A stretch of DNA of 64,000 nucleotides from BOG-931 sp963761525 (lineage in GTDB: Bacteria; Pseudomonadota; Alphaproteobacteria; Rhizobiales; Xanthobacteraceae). The stretch is taken from positions 1 to 64,000 of the forward strand of contig CAVXHG010000002.1 in the NCBI GenBank assembly GCA_963761525.1. Reading direction: 5' to 3'. Each line of letters starts with the position of its first letter. Within the stretch, counting starts at the first letter, position 1. Positions 27,235 through 35,830 of this stretch are shown piece by piece. Position numbers and translations under genes: made by a program. The notes beneath the pieces are model-generated. The model searched no databases. It worked only from the letters and a program-made list of their open reading frames with translations, and had not been told where the DNA came from.

Positions 27235-28757
27235 CCGCTGCGCCGGGCACGACGGTCTGGTTCGCCCAGCACGAGTCACGGCTGGCGTGGCGCGACTGGC
27301 TGTCGATGATCACTGCCGGCCGGCGCCAACGTCTGCGTCGTGTCGTCATCGCGATTGCGGTTTTCGCGATCTTTATGCACTTCGTTGCCTACTGGCTGGT
27401 CGGCCGCTACGCCGATGCCGTCGTCGACAAGTCCATGCTGGTGACGCTCACCGGCAGCATTTTGTTGTCGTGGCTTTTGATGGTGTCGCAGGCGATGGAG
27501 TCGATGACGCGCGCATTCTATTCGCGCTCCGATCTCGATCTCATCCTTGCTTCTCCGGTCGCGGCCAACAAACTGTTCGCGATCCGCATCGCCACCATTG
27601 CTGTCGGGTTGGCGATGATGGCGATGCCGATTGCCGCGCCGTTCATCAATGTCCTGATCTGGTTCGGCGGCTGGCGTTGGCTTGGCGCTTACGGGCTGAT
27701 CGTCGCGATGGGTGCGACCGCCGCTGCGCTTGCGGTCGGCCTAACGGTTGCGCTGTTTCGCCTGATCGGGCCGAAACGCACGCGGCTTACCGCGCAGATC
27801 GTTGCGGCGGTGATCGGCGCGGCGTTCGTCATCGGCCTGCAAGTCGCGGCAATCCTGTCCTACGGGACGATCTCGCGCATCGCGGTGCTGCAATCGCAGG
27901 CCGTGCTGACATATGCACCTGATCTCGACAGCCTGGTGTGGTGGCCGGCGCGTGCGGCGCTTGGCGACATCATTCCGCTGGTCGGCGTGCTCGCGCTCAG
28001 CCTGGCGTTGCTCGGTCTCGCCATCGTGCTGGTGTCGCCGCGGTTCGGCGAATATGCGCTGGTCGCTGCGGGAGCCGGGAATTTCAGTACTTCCGCATCG
28101 CGGCGGCAGGTGACGTTCCGGGCTGCCTCGCCGCAAAGCGCGTTGCGGCGCAAGGAATGGAAGCTGCTGCGGCGCGATCCCTGGCTGGTGTCGCAAACGC
28201 TGATGCAGATGCTTTATCTCATTCCGCCGGCAGTCCTGCTCTGGCACAGCTTCGATGACGGTAACGGTGCGTACGCGCTGCTGGTGCCTGTGCTGGTGAT
28301 GGCGGCGGGCCAATTAGCCGGCGGCCTCGCCTGGCTCGCGATCACCGGCGAAGACGCGCCGGACCTCGTTGCGACGGCACCGGTACCGTCAGGCTTTGTC
28401 CTGCGGGCCAAAGTCGAAGCCGTGCTCGGCGTCATTGCCATCGTATTCACGCCGCTGCTCGCCGTGCTTGCTTTCGCTTCGCCTTGGCATGCGCTGGTGG
28501 CCGCCTGCGGCGTCATCATTGCCACCACGGCCGCGACCTCAATCCAGCTCTGGTTTCGCAGCCAGGCCAAGCGCAGCCAATTCCGCCGCCGCCAGGTATC
28601 GTCACGGGTGGCCACTTTCGCGGAAGCGTTTTCGTCGATCGGCTGGGCGGCAACGGCCGCAGTCGCCTCGGCGAGCCTTGTGCTGGCTGTGGCGCCGGCG
28701 ATCCTTGCTTCCCTCGTCGTCGTCGGCGCGCGCTTTATGGCTCCTCGCCAGAGCTAG
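27231..28757 (+). CDS. ABC transporter membrane subunit
   Basis: A 508-residue integral membrane protein with about 10-12 hydrophobic segments, translationally coupled to the preceding ATPase. It has the size and layout of large ABC-2-type exporter permeases, with a soluble stretch near 285-310 (RRQVTFRAASPQSALRRKEW) between two membrane halves. It likely forms a dimeric exporter with the ATPase. The substrate is unknown. Confidence 0.88.
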   Translation: MTAAPGTTVWFAQHESRLAWRDWLSMITAGRRQRLRRVVIAIAVFAIFMHFVAYWLVGRYADAVVDKSMLVTLTGSILLSWLLMVSQAMESMTRAFYSRSDLDLILASPVAANKLFAIRIATIAVGLAMMAMPIAAPFINVLIWFGGWRWLGAYGLIVAMGATAAALAVGLTVALFRLIGPKRTRLTAQIVAAVIGAAFVIGLQVAAILSYGTISRIAVLQSQAVLTYAPDLDSLVWWPARAALGDIIPLVGVLALSLALLGLAIVLVSPRFGEYALVAAGAGNFSTSASRRQVTFRAASPQSALRRKEWKLLRRDPWLVSQTLMQMLYLIPPAVLLWHSFDDGNGAYALLVPVLVMAAGQLAGGLAWLAITGEDAPDLVATAPVPSGFVLRAKVEAVLGVIAIVFTPLLAVLAFASPWHALVAACGVIIATTAATSIQLWFRSQAKRSQFRRRQVSSRVATFAEAFSSIGWAATAAVASASLVLAVAPAILASLVVVGARFMAPRQS

Positions 28758-28876
28758 CGTCCCGCTCACGCTAGGCAGGGTTGCGCGTTTTGGCCGCGTT
28801 CCCATCTCGACGCGGCGAACCTTCCTATGATTAAACTCGGCCCAATCGGGGCGATATGCGCCTACCGGGGACGTCA

Positions 28877-29127
28877 ATGAAGAAGAAGCCAGACTGGACT
28901 TGGCCGAGCGGCAAGCGCATCGCCGTTATTTTCAATGTCTGGCTCGAAGCCTGGTCTGACGGCAAGCCGCGCATTATCGACGTGCCTCGTCACGCGCACA
29001 TCTTCGGCCATCATCGCGGTGCGCGCTTTTACGAGAAGATTATCGAAGAGGCGTGGCTGCTCCCGATATTTGGGTCGGTACGCGCGAACAGGTCGCGGAC
29101 CGCGTGCTGAGCAGCGAAGCCGCCTGA
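28877..29127 (+). pseudogene. Remnant of a polysaccharide-deacetylase-fold hydrolase (internal deletion)
   Basis: The first about 57 codons encode the family N-terminus (WPSGKRIAVIFNVWLEAWSDG, then HHRGARFYEK). The sequence then jumps, in another frame from about 29048, to a short C-terminal-like segment PDIWVGTREQVADRVLSSEA with a stop at 29125. Comparison with the intact relatives at 33768 and 59542 indicates that some 200 central codons, including the metal site, are missing. It lies just upstream of the molybdenum hydroxylase operon, so it was probably once part of it. Confidence 0.75.
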
Positions 29128-29157
29128 CAGCTATATTCGTTCGAGGAGAAGCGTAAC

Positions 29158-30021
29158 GTGATTCCGTTTGACATGGTGGAACCGAGATCGCTCAAGGAAG
29201 CGATGTCCTTGCTCGACCCGGACGAGCCGACCGTCCGGCCGGTCGCCGGCGGCACCGCACTGATGCTGATGATGAAGGCAGGCGTGTTTCAGCCGAGCCT
29301 GCTGGTCTGTCTGCACAAGATCGAGCCTGAGCATTCCCGCATTACGGTAGCGAACGGCGCGTTGCGGATCGGCGCGATGGCGTCGCTGAGCGACATCGAA
29401 CATGACGCCAATGTCGGCAAATATTTGCCGGTGCTCCAGAATGCAATGAAGCGGTTGTCAAACCCGCGCGTGCGCAATGTGGCGCGCGTCGGCGGCGCGC
29501 TCGCTCACGGCGATCCGCACATGGATTTGCCGCCGGTACTGACCATGCTCCGCGCCAAAGTTGCGATTTCCGGTCCGAAAGGTGACCGTGAGCTGCCGCT
29601 CGAAGATCTTTTCGTCGGCTACTACGAAACCGTGCTGGAAAAGGACGAGTTGATCACCTCCGTGGAAGTGCCGGCACTCAATGGCCGCAAATCTGCATAC
29701 ATGAAGGTCACCTCTCGCAACGCGGATGATTGGCCAGCGCTCGGTGTCGCGGTCTCGTTTGCGCTCGACGGCAAGACGATCAAGGATCCGTGTGTTGTTG
29801 TCAGCGCCGCGACCGAGAAGGTGACGCGGATGGCGTCCGCGGAAAAGGAATTGCAGGGCGCTGCGGCAGATGACGACGCTGTACTCACCCGCGCCGGTGA
29901 AGCGGCCGTGGCCGAGGCGAATATTCTTTCCGACGCCCACGGCTCTGCGCCCTACAAGCGCGAACTGCTGCGGGTCTACATGAAGCGGGCGGTACGCAAG
30001 GCGATGGAAAACGCGCAATGA
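29158..30021 (+). CDS. Molybdenum hydroxylase FAD-binding subunit (CoxM/XDH medium type)
   Basis: A 287-residue medium subunit of a xanthine dehydrogenase-family enzyme, carrying FAD and passing electrons from the iron-sulfur subunit. It has the FAD-binding motif PVAGGTALMLMMKAG and NVARVGGALAHGDPHMDLPP, matching the family's second conserved FAD motif, and the C-terminal CO dehydrogenase flavoprotein domain. The start is a GTG at 29158 preceded by GAGGAGAAG. It overlaps the large-subunit gene by ATGA, so the genes form a coupled operon. Substrate identity is unknown. Confidence 0.93.
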   Translation: MIPFDMVEPRSLKEAMSLLDPDEPTVRPVAGGTALMLMMKAGVFQPSLLVCLHKIEPEHSRITVANGALRIGAMASLSDIEHDANVGKYLPVLQNAMKRLSNPRVRNVARVGGALAHGDPHMDLPPVLTMLRAKVAISGPKGDRELPLEDLFVGYYETVLEKDELITSVEVPALNGRKSAYMKVTSRNADDWPALGVAVSFALDGKTIKDPCVVVSAATEKVTRMASAEKELQGAAADDDAVLTRAGEAAVAEANILSDAHGSAPYKRELLRVYMKRAVRKAMENAQ

Positions 30022-32285
30022 ACCAGATCGGACGCAGCATTCCCCGCCTGGAAGTGCGGGCCAAGGTCTCCGGCCGCGCCGACTACACCCATCACGTCCG
30101 CCTGCCGGGCATGCTGGTCGGCAAGGTGTTCCGCTCGACGGTGCCGCATGGCCGCATCCTTTCGATCGACACCGAGGCAGCGAAGGCGCTGCCCGGAGTC
30201 TATCGGGTCGTCACCGCGCAGGACATTCTGAAGATCGTTCCCGATCCCTATTACGGCCCGGCCTTTCACGATCAGCCGATCCTCGCCATCGACAAAGTCC
30301 GCCATGTCGGCGAGCCCGTTGCTGTGGTGCTGGCGGCCGATCCGCACATCGCCGATCAGGCAGTGCAGCTGATCTCAGCCGAATATGAGGAATTGCCGGC
30401 GGTCTATGACGAGGTCGAGGCGATGTCGCCCGACATCCTGGTCCACGACGTGCTCAAGCCGGCCGGCACCTTTGCCGACCTGAAACATCTCAAGGGTCGC
30501 GGCGGCACCAATGTCGCGCTCGATTATCATCTGCGCCGCGGCGATGTCGACAAGGCGATGGCCGAAGCCGCCCACGTCTTCGAGCACACCTTCAAGACCC
30601 AGCAATGCCTGCATCTGGCGTTCGAGCCGTTCGTCTCGATGGCCGAACCGGGCGATAATCGCCTGACCCTCTACACCGCCAACCAGTCGCCGTCCTTCGT
30701 GCGCACCGAGATCGCACGATTGTTCGGCTGGCCTGAAAATCGCGTCCGGGTCCGTGTGCCTTTTCTCGGCGGCGGCTTTGGCGGCAAGCTCTACATCAAG
30801 CTCGAAGCGCTGGTGTCGGCGTTGGCGATGCTGGTGCGTCGGCCGGTCAAGATCGCGCTGACGATGGAAGAACAATTCTACATGATCACCAAGCATCCGA
30901 CGACGTTCCGCATCAAAAGCGGCGTCGACAAGGATGGCCGTATCCTGGCGCGGTCCTGCGAGGTGTTCTGGAACGGCGGTGCCTATGCAGATATCGGCCC
31001 GCGTGTCGCCCAGAAATCAGGATTTACCGCCGCCGGCCCGTACGACATCGACAACGTTAAAGTCAACTCCTATGAGGTCTACACCAATCGGACGCCCACC
31101 GGTGCGTTGCGCGGCTTCGGCGTTCCGCAACTGGTCTGGGCCTATGAATCGCATACCGATCTGATCGCCCGCGGCATCGGCATGGACCCGGTCGCCTTCC
31201 GGCGCAAAAATCTGCTGCGCGATGGCCGCCCGCATGCCAGCGGCACCATCGTCAAGGATGCGGCCATTCCCGACGTGCTCGATGCCTTGGTCGCGCGCAT
31301 GAACTGGGATGCGCCGTTCGATCGCGGCAGCGGCACGCTCCGCCGCGGTCGCGGCATCGCCTTCGCCATGAAGGCGGTTATCTCGCCGACGACGTCAGCC
31401 GCCATCGTCAACATCGCGGCCGACGGCAGCGTCACCGCCTTTGTCGGCACGGTCGACATGGGCCAGGGGTCGGACACGGCCTATGCGCTGATTGTCGCCG
31501 AGGTGCTCGGGATCGACGCGGAATCGGTGCGGATTGTCCACTCCGATACCGATGTGACGCCCTACGATATGGGCACGCTGGGCTCACGCTCGCTCTATCA
31601 TATGGGCAATGCGGTGCGGCTCGCGGCCGAGGACGCGCGCGCCAAATTGCGGGCGATGGCCGACGAAGTCGGGCTACCGGAAGGCACCAATTATCCACCG
31701 TCGGAGATCTTCAAGAAGCGCTTCGGCATGCAGGCCGGCACTATCGTGGGCACCGCGAACTTCGTGCCGAGCTACCAGTCGCCGGATCCGAAGTCCGGGA
31801 TGTCGGACAACATCACGCCGTTCTGGATGGTGGGCGGCGCCGGGGTCGAAGTCGAGGTCGACACCGAAACCGGCAAGGTCCGTATCCTGCGTCTGGTCAA
31901 CGCCGCCGATTGCGGCCGTCCGATCAATAGGAGCGTGGCGCAGAGCCAGCTCTCCGGCGCTGCCATCATGCAGCTCGGCTTTACGCTTTCGGAAGAAATG
32001 AAGCTCGATGGCGGTCAGGTCACCAATGCTTCGCTGGCCGACTACCGCATTCCCGGCATCGCCGATATTCCGCCGATGGAGAATGAACTGGTGACCGCCG
32101 AACAGAAAAGCGGTCCGTTCGGCGCCAAGGGGCTCGGCGAATCCGGCACCTTTGGCGTCTCGCCGGCGATCGCCAATGCGATCCATGACGCTGTCGGTGT
32201 CCGCATCACTGAATTGCCGATCACGGCTGAAAAGGTCCTGCGCGCGTTGCGTCAGCAAGCGGGCTGCCCACTTGAGGACGAATGA
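30018..32285 (+). CDS. Molybdenum hydroxylase large (molybdopterin) subunit
   Basis: The 755-residue catalytic subunit of the xanthine dehydrogenase/aldehyde oxidase/CO dehydrogenase family. The a/b hammerhead domain is N-terminal. GGGFGGK (about 252) and RGFGVPQ mark cofactor-contact loops, GTVDMGQGS the MGQG motif, and GAKGLGES carries the conserved catalytic glutamate. The CO-dehydrogenase-specific AYxCSFR loop is not seen, so it is more likely a hydroxylase of a heterocycle or aldehyde than CO dehydrogenase. It is coupled to genes on both sides by 4-bp overlaps. No dedicated molybdenum cofactor chaperone (XdhC) is in the window. Confidence 0.93.
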   Translation: MNQIGRSIPRLEVRAKVSGRADYTHHVRLPGMLVGKVFRSTVPHGRILSIDTEAAKALPGVYRVVTAQDILKIVPDPYYGPAFHDQPILAIDKVRHVGEPVAVVLAADPHIADQAVQLISAEYEELPAVYDEVEAMSPDILVHDVLKPAGTFADLKHLKGRGGTNVALDYHLRRGDVDKAMAEAAHVFEHTFKTQQCLHLAFEPFVSMAEPGDNRLTLYTANQSPSFVRTEIARLFGWPENRVRVRVPFLGGGFGGKLYIKLEALVSALAMLVRRPVKIALTMEEQFYMITKHPTTFRIKSGVDKDGRILARSCEVFWNGGAYADIGPRVAQKSGFTAAGPYDIDNVKVNSYEVYTNRTPTGALRGFGVPQLVWAYESHTDLIARGIGMDPVAFRRKNLLRDGRPHASGTIVKDAAIPDVLDALVARMNWDAPFDRGSGTLRRGRGIAFAMKAVISPTTSAAIVNIAADGSVTAFVGTVDMGQGSDTAYALIVAEVLGIDAESVRIVHSDTDVTPYDMGTLGSRSLYHMGNAVRLAAEDARAKLRAMADEVGLPEGTNYPPSEIFKKRFGMQAGTIVGTANFVPSYQSPDPKSGMSDNITPFWMVGGAGVEVEVDTETGKVRILRLVNAADCGRPINRSVAQSQLSGAAIMQLGFTLSEEMKLDGGQVTNASLADYRIPGIADIPPMENELVTAEQKSGPFGAKGLGESGTFGVSPAIANAIHDAVGVRITELPITAEKVLRALRQQAGCPLEDE

Positions 32286-32764
32286 TGAGCGCGCGCACCA
32301 TCAACTTCACGCTTAACGGTATGAAGGTCTCGACCGAGATCGAGCCGCACCGCAATCTGGTCGAGTTGTTGCAGCGCTTCGATCTGTTCGGCGCGCGTGA
32401 AAGCTGCGGGCAGGGCCTGTGTGGCTGCTGTACCGTGCTGGTGGACGATAAAGCCGTTTCCGGCTGCCTTTATTTCGCGCCATGGGTGGATGGCAAGACC
32501 GTCGATACGGTTGAATCGCTCGACGACAGCGGGGCGATGTCGGTTGTGCAGCAAGCGTTCATCGAGTGCGGTGCGTTCCAATGCGGCTTCTGCACACCGG
32601 GCTTCGTGCTGATGGTGCATCAACTGCTCAAAGAGCACCCAAATCCCAGCGACGAGGACATCCGTCACTATCTCTCCGGCAATCTCTGCCGGTGCGCCGC
32701 TTATCCGGAAATCATCGAAGCGGTAAAGGTCTCGGCAAAGTCGATGGCGAAGCCTGCAGCGTGA
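32282..32764 (+). CDS. Molybdenum hydroxylase small [2Fe-2S] subunit
   Basis: A 160-residue subunit with two [2Fe-2S] clusters. The plant-type cluster ligands are in ESCGQGLCGCCTVL with a later Cys in SGCLYF. The second, helical-domain cluster is CGFCTPGF with GNLCRCAAYPEI. Gene order medium-large-small is preserved with 4-bp overlaps, and its stop overlaps the GTG start of the downstream binding-protein gene. The transport protein is therefore part of the same transcription unit, which suggests a shared substrate. Confidence 0.95.
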   Translation: MMSARTINFTLNGMKVSTEIEPHRNLVELLQRFDLFGARESCGQGLCGCCTVLVDDKAVSGCLYFAPWVDGKTVDTVESLDDSGAMSVVQQAFIECGAFQCGFCTPGFVLMVHQLLKEHPNPSDEDIRHYLSGNLCRCAAYPEIIEAVKVSAKSMAKPAA

Positions 32765-33756
32765 GCGATTTCCGACCGAAGATTCAAAGTTGTTTGGGCC
32801 TTGCGCTGGCGGTCGCAACTGTTCTGGCGGTTACCGGCGGCGTGAGAGCTGATCCTTTTCCGTCCAAGCCGATCAAGCTTATTGCCGCTTTCGCCCCGGG
32901 CGGGCCGGCCGACATCATGGCGCGACTCATCGCCGCCGGGATTTCTCCGATCCTGGGCCAAAACGTTTTTGTCGAAAATCATCCTGGAGGCGGGGGCACG
33001 CTCGGCTCCCGCGACGTCGCTAAATCGCAGCCTGACGGTTACACGCTGCTGCTCGCCAACACCGCGAACGTTGTGATCTCTCCGCTGCTGATCAAGGACG
33101 CCGGTTACGATCCGGCGGAAGCGTTCACCGCCGTGGCCAATCTTGGCACCACGGCAGACGTCTTGATCGCCAGCAATGCGTCAGGCCTGAAATCGGTGCA
33201 GCAGGTCATCGAGTTTGCTCGCAGCAATCCAGGCAAGCTCAATTTCTCTTCCGCGGGGATCGGCACGCCGTTGCACCTGAACGGCGAGATGTTCAAGCAG
33301 AAGCTCGGTCTCGACCTCGTCCACGTACCTTACAAAAGCGGCGGCCAGGCGACCCAGGCTGTGATCGCCGGCGAGACGCAAATCTGCTTCGACAGTCCTG
33401 AGGCTGCCTTGCCGGCGATCGAAAATGCGAACGTGCGTGCGCTCGCGGTAACGGGCGACAAGCGCTTACCTCAGTTGCCGAATGTTCCGACCATGATCGA
33501 GGCCGGTGTGCCCGGCTTTGTCACCGTAACCTTTACCGGCATTGCTGCGCCCGCCGGAACGCCGCGCGAGATCGTCGATAAGCTGAACGCCGCAATCAAT
33601 CAGGCGCTGCAGGGCGATCAAGTTCGCCCGGTTCTAGCCAAGCTGGCGGTGCAGCCGCAAATCGGCTCCGCAGCGGCGTTCACTGCATTTTTACAGCAAC
33701 AGCGGCTGCAATGGGGTGCGGTGATCAAGCTCGCCGATATCCAGGCGAGCGAGTAA
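32761..33756 (+). CDS. TTT-family (Bug) solute-binding protein
   Basis: A 331-residue periplasmic binding protein. A Sec-type signal peptide (LGLALAVATVLAVTGGVRA) precedes DPFPSKPIKLIAAFAPGGPADIM, which is the usual mature start. ENHPGGGGTLGS, DGYTLLLANT and the VPYKSGGQATQAVIAGE segment are family hallmarks. The GTG start at 32761 overlaps the stop of the iron-sulfur subunit gene, giving the right length and an N-terminal signal peptide. It probably delivers the hydroxylase substrate or a related carboxylate, but no TctA/TctB membrane genes are nearby. Confidence 0.92.
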   Translation: MSDFRPKIQSCLGLALAVATVLAVTGGVRADPFPSKPIKLIAAFAPGGPADIMARLIAAGISPILGQNVFVENHPGGGGTLGSRDVAKSQPDGYTLLLANTANVVISPLLIKDAGYDPAEAFTAVANLGTTADVLIASNASGLKSVQQVIEFARSNPGKLNFSSAGIGTPLHLNGEMFKQKLGLDLVHVPYKSGGQATQAVIAGETQICFDSPEAALPAIENANVRALAVTGDKRLPQLPNVPTMIEAGVPGFVTVTFTGIAAPAGTPREIVDKLNAAINQALQGDQVRPVLAKLAVQPQIGSAAAFTAFLQQQRLQWGAVIKLADIQASE

Positions 33757-33767
33757 CACGCGCGGCT

Positions 33768-34634
33768 TCAGATGTCGGGAAAGAAGCGGCGCCGGTACGA
33801 AAGATCGTCGAGCTTCTGATCGAGAAACCACTTCACCAGTTCGCGATGTGTGGGGAACCACACGTCGCTGAAGCTGGAGAAATAGCGGAGCAGCTTCTGG
33901 AACTGCGCCATGATCAGCGGGCGTCCGCCGAAATGCGCGTGGATGGCGATGTTGATGAGCCCGCCCGGCTCATGATTGTGCAGATAATCGAAGGTGTCGG
34001 TATAGACGTCGAAGTAATCGCGCGGGCTTGCCCGCAACACTCTGTTGTCGACAAAGTCCGACCACGGCAGAGCGACGATTGGGCCTGCTGCGGTGTTCTC
34101 CTTGCGCGGCAGGCTGATATCCAAAGCGTCCGCGTACCACTTGATCCCGGCCTCGACGAGCAACGCAAAGGTGTGTTCGTCCCAGCCGTAGATCGGCGTG
34201 GCCCAACCTTCGGGCGCTTTGCCTGCGGCGGACGTAAGAATGTCCATCACCCTGCGAATGGTGGCTTTCTGCTGATCAGGCGGCAGCTCCAGGAACGCCT
34301 GGTCCTGGACGTAGCCGTGACCCTCCACCAGATGGCCGGATTTTGTGAGCTGCTTGAACGCGTCCGGATAAAGCTCGGCGGACCGGCCGCTGCAAAAGAC
34401 CGAGGCCCGCATGTTGCAGCGATCGAGCGTGCGGATCAGTCGCCATATCCCTTCCTTGCCGCCGTACTCTCCCCATTGAATGCCGCCGCGATCGATCAAT
34501 CCGGGTTTTAGCGGCGTGGTGCGCGCGAAATAGCTGGGCGACTTCTTTTCCGACCAGGTCTCGAACAGAACGCTGATGATGACAGCTGTGCGCCGGCCTC
34601 CCGGCCAAACCGACGTATTCGTTTCCATGTCCAC
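33768..34634 (-). CDS. Polysaccharide-deacetylase-fold hydrolase (PuuE/allantoinase-like)
   Basis: A 288-residue protein (possibly starting at 34628) of the NodB homology fold. It has WPGGRRTAVIISVLFETW, EGHGYVQDQAF with a likely metal-binding His, GWATPIYGWDEHTFALL, and the terminal HAHFGGRPLIM. There is no signal peptide and no carbohydrate-binding module, so it resembles the cytoplasmic PuuE-like group that hydrolyses cyclic amides such as allantoin, not wall-modifying deacetylases (inference). It is the last gene of a minus-strand run with a ThDP enzyme and a GMC oxidoreductase, convergent with the molybdenum hydroxylase operon. Confidence 0.88.
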   Translation of the reverse strand: MDMETNTSVWPGGRRTAVIISVLFETWSEKKSPSYFARTTPLKPGLIDRGGIQWGEYGGKEGIWRLIRTLDRCNMRASVFCSGRSAELYPDAFKQLTKSGHLVEGHGYVQDQAFLELPPDQQKATIRRVMDILTSAAGKAPEGWATPIYGWDEHTFALLVEAGIKWYADALDISLPRKENTAAGPIVALPWSDFVDNRVLRASPRDYFDVYTDTFDYLHNHEPGGLINIAIHAHFGGRPLIMAQFQKLLRYFSSFSDVWFPTHRELVKWFLDQKLDDLSYRRRFFPDI

Positions 34635-34684
34635 TTAATCCTCGAAGTCTCGTTTAATCTTAAACAGGATCGCGCAATGGCGCG

Positions 34685-35269
34685 CTACGGCTTCAACGCC
34701 TCGATGAAGCGGTTCTTGATGATATGACCATCGCGGATAGGCAGCACGCGCGGCACGTCTTCTTCCTTGATGCGCGCAGAGACCAGGAGCGGCCCTTCGC
34801 CCGAATGCAATAATTCGCGGACACCGGCGGCTTCCTCGATCCGCGACACCGCGCGGGCCTGCTTGAAGCGGCAGGCGAGCGCGGTTGCGACCAGATCGAT
34901 GCCGGATTTCGTTGCGCTGGGCTGCATGCCGGTTTCGCCGTAATGAGCATTATCCAACACGACGATCGCGAGATTGCGCGGCTGCTTGACGCCGATGGTG
35001 GCGAGGCTGCCGATGCCCATCAGCATATCGCCGTCGCCGGTGAGCACGGCGACGCGGCGGTTCGGCTGCGCCAGCGCAAGCCCGAGCCCAATCATGGCGG
35101 TGCCGCCCATCGCGCCCCAGAGATAGAAATTAAGCGGATGATCGCCGGCTGCCGCCATGTCGTAAGTCGCCGAGCCTAGTCCGCCGACAACCAGCAGTTC
35201 GCCGCGGTCGGCCAGAAGCTTTTTCACGAATTCGCGTCGATCGAGCATATTGGCGCTCACCTGGTCCAC
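34685..35269 (-). CDS. ThDP-dependent decarboxylase beta-type subunit (sulfopyruvate/phosphonopyruvate decarboxylase-like)
   Basis: A 194-residue thiamine diphosphate-binding half-enzyme. The cofactor motif is GDGDMLMGIGSLATIG with the downstream Asn in VVLDNAHYGETG. The N-terminal GSATYDM and WGAMGGTAMIGLGLALAQP segments match ComE-like subunits of sulfopyruvate decarboxylase. The GTG start at 35269 overlaps the alpha-type gene by 13 bp, so the two are coupled. It likely decarboxylates a 2-oxo acid; coenzyme M context is absent here, so sulfopyruvate itself is unlikely. Confidence 0.88.
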   Translation of the reverse strand: MDQVSANMLDRREFVKKLLADRGELLVVGGLGSATYDMAAAGDHPLNFYLWGAMGGTAMIGLGLALAQPNRRVAVLTGDGDMLMGIGSLATIGVKQPRNLAIVVLDNAHYGETGMQPSATKSGIDLVATALACRFKQARAVSRIEEAAGVRELLHSGEGPLLVSARIKEEDVPRVLPIRDGHIIKNRFIEALKP

Positions 35270-35802
35270 TGCTTGCGGCCGATCAGCCGCTGCGACAGCA
35301 GGATCGCGACTTGTAGATTACCGTCGAACGCCATGTCGCAAGCCGCGCCGACAACGTCATCGACATCGTCTGCCTCGTCGATGCGATAGGTGAGAAAGCC
35401 GGCGAGCTTCAGAACATCTTCGGTGATAGCGCCCATCGGCACTTGCCACGGATTGAATTCGCCGAACTCGCCGCGCATGGTGACGAAGACGACGCAACCG
35501 AAGCCGCAGTTCTTCAGAAGCGAGAACATATTGATGCAATTGCCGACGCCGCTCGACTGCATCAGCAACGCCGCGCGCTGGCCTCCCAGCGCTGCGCCGG
35601 CAACAAGGCCGACGCCTTCTTCTTCAGTGGTCAGCACCACGTCGGTAATGGAGTTGTCGGCCTGGCAACGGGCGATCAGCCGGCTGTGGCCGGCGTCAGG
35701 CACATAGCCGACTTGCCGGACGCCGACTCGCTGGAGATGAGCGTAGATCGTATCCGGCCAGGAAGGTTCGGTAGCGGCTTCGGTCGGTGTCGCCGTGTGC
35801 AA
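35257..35802 (-). CDS. ThDP-dependent decarboxylase alpha-type subunit
   Basis: A 181-residue PYR-domain half-enzyme partnered with the overlapping downstream gene. The conserved activating Glu lies in LTTEEEGVGLVAGAALGG, followed by LLMQSSGVGNCIN and MRGEFGEFNPWQVPMG, as in ComD-like subunits. It is preceded by the GMC gene with a gap of about 28 bp on the same strand. The pair probably handles an intermediate 2-oxo acid in a catabolic pathway (inference). Confidence 0.88.
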   Translation of the reverse strand: MHTATPTEAATEPSWPDTIYAHLQRVGVRQVGYVPDAGHSRLIARCQADNSITDVVLTTEEEGVGLVAGAALGGQRAALLMQSSGVGNCINMFSLLKNCGFGCVVFVTMRGEFGEFNPWQVPMGAITEDVLKLAGFLTYRIDEADDVDDVVGAACDMAFDGNLQVAILLSQRLIGRKQWTR

Positions 35803-35830
35803 TGAAGCTCTCCGTTGCTGCCGGCTTATA

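Noticed and set aside
30018..32764. Assignment as aerobic CO dehydrogenase (CoxSML)
   Set aside because: The large subunit lacks the AYxCSFR loop that carries the copper-binding Cys of true CoxL; general XDH-family hydroxylase is safer.
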